Of a stretch of DNA of 64,000 nucleotides, positions 55,101 to 62,800 are shown piece after piece. Position 1 is the first letter of the stretch, and each line of letters opens with the position of its first letter. The notes under the pieces were generated by a model. The model had not been told where the DNA came from, made no database searches, and saw only the letters and a list, made by a program, of their open reading frames with translations. The position numbers were made by a program, and so were the translations under genes. The DNA is from Lactobacillus sp. W8174 (GTDB taxonomy: Bacteria > Bacillota > Bacilli > Lactobacillales > Lactobacillaceae). Location: assembly GCF_016100975.1 (NCBI RefSeq), contig NZ_JACFRN010000001.1, forward strand, positions 496,001-560,000, read 5' to 3'.

Positions 55101-58100
55101 CTAATCTGTGCGGCAGCATCAGTTAGTTGATTATTGCGTTTACCTAACTCTTGCTGCTTAGTCAACAGATTGTTAAGAGCTGTAATACCATCATTTCTGG
55201 CTCCGTCAATTGCTGCAAGTGAATCAGCTTGATCAACCTTCTGAGTATATCCCAGTGGATTAGTATTATTACTTAAAATCTTCTGAGCCTGCGTTTTAGC
55301 ATCATCAATATTCTGAGCAGTTAAACCAGGAATATTGCTGATTTGATTTTCAACATCTGCTTCAACATCGACTAACTTCTGCTTGGAGATTGCTTTAAGC
55401 ACATTCTTTTTAGCAGTATCCTCTGCAGTTGCAACTGCATTAGAGTCAGCAGAATTATCAATACTTGCCAAACCGTCACTAATTGCTTTGGCGATAGTGG
55501 TGGTTGAATTAACCGACAGACTATCCTCGATAGTAACAGCATATCCTGAAACTTCAGACTTAGCAGCAGCCTTATCAAAAGCAGTTTGCGTTGCTGCTAC
55601 TCTTTGATCGATACCTGTAACATCTGAGGTACCATAAATTGATTTATTAGCATCATAATTTGAATCACCCGGTTTGGCAGTAGCTACTTTAGCAGCATTA
55701 TCAATTGCATTTAAGTAAGCTACTTGATCTGCAGGAGCAAGACCAGAATTTTGGACTCTCTTCTTAGCTGCTGCAGCTGCCTTATTAATAGCGTCTGCTT
55801 CCTGATTTGCGTAAACTTGTTTGATTGCTTCTAGACCATTTGAACCGTCAGGATCGTCACCATTGATGACTTTATGTACGGCATCATTTAAAGAATCCTG
55901 AATATCAGTCGTTTTGTCACTATGCTTGGCAATTTCATCTTTGGCTGCTGCCTGTAATTTCTTAATTGCAGCGATAGTATTCTTAAGAGCGTCAATGGTA
56001 TCTTGAGCTTCTTTTTGGTGATTTTTGACTGAAGCTTCATTAGTATCTTTATCGATGTCACCTTGAGTAGCGACGATTGCATCCGGACGTTTCAACCTGT
56101 CAATTAAGCCATTGACTTCATCTTTTTCTGTATTATTCAGGTTAGCATCTTTAGCAAGGTCAGCTATATCAGATTTTACTTGACCGATTTGCTGGTTAAG
56201 ACCTGTTTTCACGGTGTTCTTATAGTCAAGACCAATCTTGTCAATTGCCTTTATTCCGTCATCCTTAGCTTTAGCAACATCAGTACTATTTTGTGCTGCC
56301 TTAACTTGGCTAATTGCACTATCCCTAGCGCCATTAATTGTCTGCGATTGTGAAGGATAGTATCCAGCTTGCTTGCTTGCTTCGTTATTCAGAGCATTGA
56401 TGGCACTAGTCCTATCAGTTTCAACTTGAGCCGAATTTTGTGCTGCTGTAATGGCATCATTAATAATCTTTAAAGCATCATTTTTGCGTTGATTTACTTT
56501 AGTAATTGAGTCTGCACTAGGGTCATAGACTGAAGTTGACTTGTTAGCACTATTAATGGTCTTGGAAGCAGCAGCAGCAGCCTGAGCCAGCGCATCATTA
56601 AATGCCTTATTCTGATCGGCGGTCAGATTATTTGGCTTATTCGTTTTAGCAGTATTAATTGCATCAGTAATTGCCTTAGCTGCTTGATCACGGACTTCAC
56701 TCAAGGTCAAAATATCCAAATTCTGTCTGACAGGTTTTGAAGTATCAGTTGGATCATAGCCAATGAAGTTAGCACTAGGTGATAATTCAATACCATAATT
56801 TTTATTAAATTTGACAGTTTGATCTGCCGGAATGGTAAAGGTAAATGAACCATCATTGTTGACCTCAGCAGCATACTGGGTTGGCAGCGGATTTAGTGAG
56901 CTATTCTTAGAGTCTCTATACGTATCATCAGTTGCAGCATAAGGATTGGGAACTCCATGATTCTTATCATCCTTATCTGGCCACGGAATTTTTTTGCCCT
57001 TATCGTCAATAATATTGGCGGCAATATAAGCTTTAGTAGCTACCGGCATAACCAAACTAAACGGATTCTTAATGTTTTTTGGATCGCCTTTAAGGTCATC
57101 TGGACCATCTGTATCAGGGTTATAACCTATTACGCTTCCTGCAGCACCTGTAATAGTATTTGATCCATCGTCATTTCTCTTGACAGTCACCTTGCTAGTG
57201 TCAATATCCAGAAAGCCACTTGGGTTGGCAGGAATAAAGGCAATATTGTTATAGCCAAAGTTCTTACTATTATTGAAAGCTCTTTGAATAATATCAATAA
57301 AGAGATCGTCAAAAGTTTTATTGCCCTTAGCAGTTTCAGTTAAAGATTCTTTCACATCGGTTGGTAATTTATCATAATCAATACCAGCATTCGTTACATT
57401 GGTTATTAATTCCTGTAATTTTTCATTATTTAGAGGCATTTTCCCATTCAGCAACTCAAGTTTGTCTACAAGAATGGTTCCTCCCCGTTTTTTTCTAACA
57501 TTTAAAACATGAAATGGCGGTAAAGTGACTTTGTCAATTCCAAGTCCCAAGCCAGTAAGATCAAATTGTTGCCGGACGTTAGTTATAGTAATGTTATTTG
57601 TACCAATAATACTGGTGTCAGGATTTTTGTTAGCCTGCGCATTCAGAATTAATGAAGTAGGGTTATTGACAATTAAGGTACCACCCTGAACGTCTACTAA
57701 TGTAATAGCTCCTTTTCCGGCACCCGTCCCGGCACCTTTTCCAGGACCTGCAGGTTTGGAATCGTCAAGACTGATGTTAAAAGCACCGTTTTCAATATCT
57801 GCTTTACCCTTAACTAAAACTAATGTTCCGCTATAGTCACCCATATCGTTACCAGTGACATTCAAGGTCCCTTTTGGTCTAATTGTGAAATTACCAGCAT
57901 CATAAATAAGGTTACCACTGTCTGCATCACTAATGTTACCGTTAGTAGTGACATTTACTGTACCATTAGTTCCAATATTAAAACTGGAGTCATTATCCTT
58001 TAAAAATATAGCCCTACATTTGTTGCTATTGCGACTACCTTGATATGGATGTGAAGTAGAGTTATCGCCCATAAAAATATTTATCGTACCCGAAACATCT

Positions 58101-59395
58101 ACTTTGCCCTTACCTTTAATGTAAATGACGGAGAATGGATACCAATGTTCACCATATGTTCGAGAAGCGTCATAATTTACAAGGGGCGTGAGATTAACAA
58201 CGGCACCTTGATCAACTTTAACAGAAACATTATCACCTGTCATTTCGATCATACTGCCACCATATGTTGAGCCATTAAATACACCATCTACAAATTCAAC
58301 GCTGCAATTTTTGCCATTGAACTCAAATAATTGTTGGTCGTTAGACTCAGTTGGTCCACCATTATAAGGTGTTTTAATCGTATTTATATGATTTGTACCA
58401 TAAAAGTAGATGTGAGTATTTGCTTGAGCATATATTAACTGTGAACCGTAATAATCAACATTTTTAAATCTAATATTGACATTAACATTTTGGGAACCTC
58501 CCGTTCCAGAAAGTCCATAAGTGGAAAGAACGCCCCAATAGTCTGCACTCCATAACTCTAAATTTTCATAAGTTATGTCTGTTGAATTTCTCTTATCACA
58601 ATCAGGATGATTCTGCTTAAAATCAATTTTATATTTTGTAGTTCCTGCGGATTTGATTAATAATTTCCTTCCCGGAACTGTAGCTAAAGTAGTATGCCAG
58701 CCATTACTGTCGGCAGAAATGTTATTCATGATATCGATTTCGCTGACGCTTGCATCACTATAAGCATTTTTTAGCTGTGTCCAATTTGTGACCTTTGCAA
58801 CTGTACCAGTAGTAGCATCCCTCTTAGCATCTTTATCGACTAATGTGGGAGTCTGAGAATCAGTTTTTCCAGCACTATTTGTTTTTGAATTATCCTGATC
58901 TGTTGCACCATCAGCTTTAGCTGGATCCTTTGTGGCACTTTGATCCTTATCAGGAGTCTTTGCATTGTTATCAGCAGTATTCTCCTTGTCTTTTTGACCA
59001 TCAGTCTTGGAATCAGTAGTTTTAGCTGTAGAATCCTTGGTAGAAGTGGTTGAATTTTCAGTATCCGTACTCTTTAAAAAAGAACTCAGACCGGAAAATG
59101 TACTTAAATTAGCATCTTCCTTCTTCGAACTCGTTTGTTTATTTGCGTTTGCAGAATCTGCTTTGTCTGCAGTCTGATCAGATTCAGTCTGGGACTTATT
59201 CGTTTCAGAACTAATTTCTTCCTTTGCAGGATCAATAGTGTCAGCCTTGGCAGTCTGGCTATTCAGGCCAAAGAATGTAAAACCAAGCAAAACAGAAGCA
59301 GCACCAATTGTCAATTTTCTAATTGAGAAGTGGTCCTGCTTTGCCTGCATTTCCATTTTACGAATTCTTTCCTTATTGTTGTTTTTACCTAACAT
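49187..59395 (-). CDS. Giant surface protein 4: beta-helix head, SEW-type helical stalk, SLAP anchor (3402 aa)
   Basis: Close paralogue of gene 3 with the same domain order. YSIRK-like signal 1-52; disordered, Thr/Lys/Asp-rich segment with LSTFSGLSSFLK at 97-108; beta-helix head about 198-615 (NNITITNVRQQF near its end); PANPSGFLDID module near 720; helical stalk from about 893 with the SSEWV segment near plus-strand 51070; Gly/Asn/Pro-rich linker; four SLAP repeats from about 3135. Each SLAP repeat begins HNAYxY, and the last ends KKANF. ATG 59395 follows GAGAAAGGAT. Non-covalent binding to wall polymers through SLAP repeats is known for S-layer proteins; adhesion by the head is inferred. 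Confidence 0.92.
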   Translation of the reverse strand: MLGKNNNKERIRKMEMQAKQDHFSIRKLTIGAASVLLGFTFFGLNSQTAKADTIDPAKEEISSETNKSQTESDQTADKADSANANKQTSSKKEDANLSTFSGLSSFLKSTDTENSTTSTKDSTAKTTDSKTDGQKDKENTADNNAKTPDKDQSATKDPAKADGATDQDNSKTNSAGKTDSQTPTLVDKDAKRDATTGTVAKVTNWTQLKNAYSDASVSEIDIMNNISADSNGWHTTLATVPGRKLLIKSAGTTKYKIDFKQNHPDCDKRNSTDITYENLELWSADYWGVLSTYGLSGTGGSQNVNVNIRFKNVDYYGSQLIYAQANTHIYFYGTNHINTIKTPYNGGPTESNDQQLFEFNGKNCSVEFVDGVFNGSTYGGSMIEMTGDNVSVKVDQGAVVNLTPLVNYDASRTYGEHWYPFSVIYIKGKGKVDVSGTINIFMGDNSTSHPYQGSRNSNKCRAIFLKDNDSSFNIGTNGTVNVTTNGNISDADSGNLIYDAGNFTIRPKGTLNVTGNDMGDYSGTLVLVKGKADIENGAFNISLDDSKPAGPGKGAGTGAGKGAITLVDVQGGTLIVNNPTSLILNAQANKNPDTSIIGTNNITITNVRQQFDLTGLGLGIDKVTLPPFHVLNVRKKRGGTILVDKLELLNGKMPLNNEKLQELITNVTNAGIDYDKLPTDVKESLTETAKGNKTFDDLFIDIIQRAFNNSKNFGYNNIAFIPANPSGFLDIDTSKVTVKRNDDGSNTITGAAGSVIGYNPDTDGPDDLKGDPKNIKNPFSLVMPVATKAYIAANIIDDKGKKIPWPDKDDKNHGVPNPYAATDDTYRDSKNSSLNPLPTQYAAEVNNDGSFTFTIPADQTVKFNKNYGIELSPSANFIGYDPTDTSKPVRQNLDILTLSEVRDQAAKAITDAINTAKTNKPNNLTADQNKAFNDALAQAAAAASKTINSANKSTSVYDPSADSITKVNQRKNDALKIINDAITAAQNSAQVETDRTSAINALNNEASKQAGYYPSQSQTINGARDSAISQVKAAQNSTDVAKAKDDGIKAIDKIGLDYKNTVKTGLNQQIGQVKSDIADLAKDANLNNTEKDEVNGLIDRLKRPDAIVATQGDIDKDTNEASVKNHQKEAQDTIDALKNTIAAIKKLQAAAKDEIAKHSDKTTDIQDSLNDAVHKVINGDDPDGSNGLEAIKQVYANQEADAINKAAAAAKKRVQNSGLAPADQVAYLNAIDNAAKVATAKPGDSNYDANKSIYGTSDVTGIDQRVAATQTAFDKAAAKSEVSGYAVTIEDSLSVNSTTTIAKAISDGLASIDNSADSNAVATAEDTAKKNVLKAISKQKLVDVEADVENQISNIPGLTAQNIDDAKTQAQKILSNNTNPLGYTQKVDQADSLAAIDGARNDGITALNNLLTKQQELGKRNNQLTDAAAQIRQKQQDADKAIDAITNLSDAEKDSYHNQIKKVADDSINGLNSIDPSKVDDAVTTAKGKIDSIVADAQNKGNSVIKDARAKASQAVDDAAKAAKAKIESIPDSQLSQSNKKHYEDLIDQDAQSAKDKIAAAQDEDSIKSVVQDGENNITRDLNDALVSAARAKAISDLQTAKNEARETISTAHDKESLNDKDWVDKLDQIDNAYDQAVQAVTGDFNVSDINNDADKGKKSIQSIVDSISDNEATQALAKQRQDAINKLKEARDNANTQITTDPNLSVTEKNDYYNQISNAFNNAQSAIQAAGKDDIDTALTNGTRKLTEIQEAANLQSAKDQALNDLLTERSKIREQIGNMDQVTSANKNDLRAKVDEQYNQAVKNINSASTSSIQQVTQAAQQGKAAIDDVISDLNINKVINKQKLDDYAQKAIDRISNSTDITQAVKDSTIAGIKAARDEAKANVDKVDKQEDIPASNLAEQNGELAIDAAAAKGNGLEGYKNSTIDQISTAAANATSRLQGIYNGLNDDDKAKVKDVFDQANNAIQQASTTAIANVKKATNKDQVDGYTKDAIAAINKAETGADLAAAKAAAITAINEASTKANTQLTNKKDQDAVKAVTNLGQNDINAASDIATVNKIKGNTIQSIQNILDIAASQQADQIRNQRDEALQELKDTLDGKDDLAGVRDQINRLNDLTDDQKTAFTKQAVDAYNRAVAKVSGASKDQIENEKNAGLVNINQALTDAKLQAAKNKAKSDLDQAASDAGKNDPNDKDSINNERDKAKDKIDQAKNTDEVNKAKDEGQNAINGIEQTGKDTQLANDKVAAKNDLKNAADKLQQKIDQDLADKKLGQDQYDDLKEKIDQARKDGETRINSAKDKDSLTGAQSQNNNDLNNISTDIGKEESLTNALTQLQDAVNKASAAADGIAKDNKDLAEQMREQIKSERDKAAQIIQNAKNDAQDPNNAMNTAAQDGVKAITGLTDRYEAKNDAINKLKGYAETVKKGLQGNNLDANEISQGESAINTALQNATSNIYGAKDTDNLDDIEGAGEKAIDQAKLPSDLLAEKNKQIAAIDDYVKNKGDISSVATNLTNDQKADLQKQLDQVVQNTKDKIGSVKLPDNPTQSDLEAAKKKLANIEQGVPENNEALNFGQAGVDNVYDVAKNRADIYQAKQDAIKQLQDIQDQANKKIEDSGLSGTDQEAERQKIKDIIDKSKTDVNNIPDKKDGKDRTADDVKQDAAAIVNKAKNGYKDPTTGEQMPGTSSVIDQAALAGAKTKAEGYLKEKQNQAHDIINKSQLTDSEKQEANQAIDDAYNTEKKNIEAITDLDTVPKDKDHVGTSIDKIWQNSSEWVVKDKQNATVGTNGLQSEYDKLTSDQRANSDYQDYIKDIIAGLADINKADNIPDISSAYNQGITALNKLKAKEEIKNAADKAKTEIINNKDIDSQTKLDLINNVNEHVKEGNEAIDQVNAPSDDPAGKKTNIDKAANTAKGDIQVEVNKAIDASKKKADQEVADKAIEAIDKIHKEFGDNADTSSIQNAFNKHKNTEGNSYDEIQKNKLEAEKEIAKGAVDDAAKNAKKDVDNNKGKHQDGSDLTNDEKQKIKDEIDHQKDNAKDKIDHAGSGDDIDKNRDNGIDVIHQDSSDPTTIDKVIHGGDNNGNGGNNENISNGGNTGGGSTVTPGPGNKPGTGSVDAGKDKPQNGDDVDLSDSSQVKLMHNAYLYDENGKRANQITLGVGSIVTVYGTQTINGKEYYVLVDQGAKNKKYFVATANVLATRQKLTHNAYIYNQFGKRVKKTGVYKKGQLLNTYGAVVKIRGKRYFTIGKNRFVKAANVKIVTSAKSANEEVAPTNTNTTEQPVVTVAKSLKHNAYLYDENGRRANKLIFNAGSVVETTGKKTINGQKYYALPDGLYIASGNIDAKKLKLKHNAYIYNKYGHRLGKKVLKKRKSVNTYGNPVKIGHKKYYTLSKGRFVKKANF

Positions 59396-59432
59396 AAATT
59401 AATCCTTTCTCAAAAATCATATTTACAGCAAT

Positions 59433-59461
59433 ATTCTAGTTCCAGGCATTTTTATTGTCAA
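59433..59461 (-). promoter_or_regulatory. Promoter of surface protein 4
   Basis: Minus-strand TTGACA (59461-59456), 17 bp, TAGAAT (59438-59433). The -10 lies 38 bp before the ATG. TACTATA precedes the -35, as at gene 2. Confidence 0.85.
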
Positions 59462-59825
59462 TATAGTATTTGATATTTACTTGTTGCAAATAACTTATAT
59501 TTAAAAAATAAACTATTTAATTTATAAAATAACTTATATTTTATTATAAAATACACTTATATCATATTTAATTAGGATATAAAATAACATTAATAAGTTT
59601 TAAAAAAACAATAATTTTTGAATATTTATGTATATAAGAAATATTTCCAATAATTAATCTTTTCATATATTTTTATATACTATACAGTAGTTAAAACACT
59701 TTTTACTATATATGAATATTTTTATAAACCTTATACTAACTTGATTTGTGGGATTAATTTTAATATTTGAAAAAACACTATATAAAAGAATAGTTATATA
59801 CTATGAGTTTTAAAAAAGCGCAAAA
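59462..59825. other. AT-rich intergenic spacer between surface genes 4 and 5
   Basis: About 360 bp, almost wholly A and T with short TATA-like tracts. No gene, RNA or well-formed repeat is visible before the gene 5 terminator. Confidence 0.65.
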
Positions 59826-59867
59826 AAAGTGCCGGAAAATGTTAGAAATAACATTTTCCGGCACTTT
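59826..59867 (-). terminator. Terminator of surface protein 5
   Basis: A perfect 19-bp stem (59826-59844 with 59849-59867; outer arm AAAGTGCCGG) with a GAAA-type 4-base loop. On the minus strand it is followed by TTTTGCGC. The strongest hairpin in the window. Confidence 0.94.
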
Positions 59868-59884
59868 ATTTAAGCTATTTCAAT

Positions 59885-62800
59885 TTAAAAGTTAGCTTTT
59901 TTAACGAAACGTCCTTTTGAAATAATGAAATATCTCTTGCCGTTTATCTTGACTGAATTACCATAAGTCTTAACTGACTTACGTTTCTTCAATACTTTCT
60001 TGTTTGCACGATGACCATATTGGTTGTAAACATAGGCATTGTGCTTTAACTTCAACTTCTTGGCATCGATATTGCCGGCTGCAATAAACATACCATCTGG
60101 AAGTTCGTAGCAAACCTTACCGTTGACTGTCTTCTTACCAACAGTTCCAACTTGAGAACCTGCTTGGAAGATCAACTTGTTAGCACGGTTACCATTCTTA
60201 TCATAGAGGTAAGCATTGTGCATCAAAGTCTTTTCAACAGTAACTTGAGGCTTTTCAGCAACTGCACTGGTTGGAACTACTTCAGCCTTTGCAGTACCTA
60301 CAGCTACGACACCTTTAGCAAAATTAGCAGCTTTAACAAAGCGATTCTTGCCAATGATGAAGTACTTCTTGCCACGAATCTTGACAACTGCACCAAAGGT
60401 CTTAATTAGTTTGCCCTTCTTGTATACACCAGTCTTCTTTACCCGTTTGCCAAATTGATTGTAAATATATGCATTATGCTTCAGCTTACGAGTTGAGTGA
60501 TCAATGTTACCAGCAGCAACATAGTAGACCTTGTTCTTAGCACCTTTATCAACAAGGATGTAGTAGACTTTACCATTGATGGTCTTAGTACCATAAGTAG
60601 TCAAGACTGAACCAGCTCCAAGAGTAATCTTGTTAGCACGTTTACCAGTTTCATCATAGAGGTAAGCATTGTGCATCAGAGTTACATCTGAAGGGTCGCC
60701 AATAACACCTTTTCCACCATCATCCTTATTCGTGTTAGAAGTGTTGTCTACAGTTGGGTTCTTTGCTGGTATTACTGGTTGAATTGGAGTAGCTATTCCA
60801 CCACCATTATTGTTGTTATCACCATGAAGAATCTTATCGATTGTAGAAGTGTCAGAGCAATCTTGGTGGATTTGGTGGATGCCATTATCACGAATATTAT
60901 CAATATCAGTTACATTCTCAGCTTTATCGATCTTATCCTTGGCATCTTTAGCGTCCTTATCAATCTGCTCATTAATCTTATTCTTATCAGCATCAGTGTA
61001 ATCAGTGCCGTCGTCATGCTTCAGATGGTTGACTTTATCTTTAGCAATATCAACTGCATCGTCAATTGCGCCTTTAGAAATTTCCTTATCAGCGTTGGTC
61101 TTATCAGAGTTGATACCATCTTGCGATGAACTATGAACATGCTTGTTCTTTTCATAAGCATCATCAGTCTTAGGCGTCTTGCTGTCATCACCAAACTCAT
61201 TGTGAATCGTATCTACCGCATCACTATGGTTCTGGGAAATTTCGCTGTTAGCGTGAGAAACATTCGGATCACTTTCAGCATCAGCATCATTAATTACAAC
61301 ATTGATATCATTATGAGCATCTTTGTTAATCTGATCAATCTTATCTTGGTTAGATGCGGCTGTACCATTAGAAGAATCGATCTGGTTGAGCTTGTCCTTG
61401 GTGTCTTCAACAACCTTATCAACGTCACCCTTTAGACGATCCTTGGTATTTTCATCCAACTTATCATTCTTATCAATCTTATCTTTAGCCGTATTAGCTT
61501 CGTTCTTAACTTTTTGAAGAGCATTCAACTTATTAAGAGAAGTCATACCCTTGTCGTAAGCTGAACTTGCATCCTTAATGTTCTCAGCTTTATTAATTGC
61601 TGCAATAGCATTATTAATATCGTCGAGGTAGTCTTTGTAATCAGGATCAGCCTTTTGACCAGAGGTTAATTTATTAAGACCAGCTTGTAAACCAGCTACA
61701 TCGTCTTTACCTGACAAAGCATTCTTTTGTTCATCATCGAACCATTCACTAGGTTTAGTGCAGATATCATTGATTGCTTTACCAATCTCGTCCTTATTAG
61801 TTGGAACATCCTTAATGTTAGTCTTACCATCAATTTCAGACTTCTCATCGGTAAAGGCCTTATCAATTGCTTCAGTGGCTTTTTGCTTCTGATCTGCAGT
61901 TAACTGTGAGCCCTTAATAATATCATGAGCTTGAGCACGTTTATCATTAAGTATGGTTTCAGCTGTTGTCTGAGCACCCTTAAGTTTAGCGTTATCGACA
62001 ATATTGTTAATTCCTGGTACTTCTTTACCATCATTGTCTTGATCTTTAAAGCCATCAACAGTATTGTTAATAATTGTTTCAGCTTCTTCTTTTACCTGCT
62101 CAGGAGTCTTAACATTACCGTTATCATCTGTGTCAGAGATATTAATAATCTGATCCTTAGCTTTATCAACGAGCTTTTGTACTTGATCCTTCAAAGGTCC
62201 TTGATCAGCAGGAGACATGCCAGAGTTTTCGATATCGTTATTGGCATCTTTCTCTTTCTGCTCAAGTTCAGCAATTGCGTCATTCTTAGCCTTAATAATA
62301 TCGGCTTTTTGCTGAGCAAGTTTCGTAACTTTGTCAATTCCAGCTTCACCAAAGTCAACTGTTTCGTTACTTTCAGCAACACCTTTTTCAGCCTTATCAA
62401 CCTTGTCCTTAGCTTTGTCAAAGTTATCTTGGCTTGCGCCTTCAGCTAAAGTAACACCATTAATCTTAGAAATAGCCTTTTTCTTGGCAGCTTCAACTTG
62501 CGCCTTAAGTTCTGCGATAGTGTCAGCTGGTAGACCATCCTTATTCTGATCGGTTTGAGCAAATTTATCAATATCACTTTCAGCAGCAGTAGCATACTTG
62601 TTGATAGCATCAATCTGTTTGTTCTTTTCTGCAAGAAGCTTAGTTGGTAATTTAGCTAATTCAACAGCGTGTTCGGCATCCTTTTCAATTTTATCTAGAT
62701 CATCGTCAGCAGATGCTTGATAAATATTGCTAATTCCATTTTGAACTGCATTGTCGATATCAGTTTCACCTTGAGCAAGTTCGTTTTCATCAAGGACATC

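Noticed and set aside
61925-62449. 174-codon plus-strand open frame opposite surface gene 5
   Set aside because: Ile/Leu/Ser-rich reverse complement of a Lys/Asp/Asn-rich stalk; no start signals. The same holds for 50549-50983 and the other hydrophobic antisense frames in the array.
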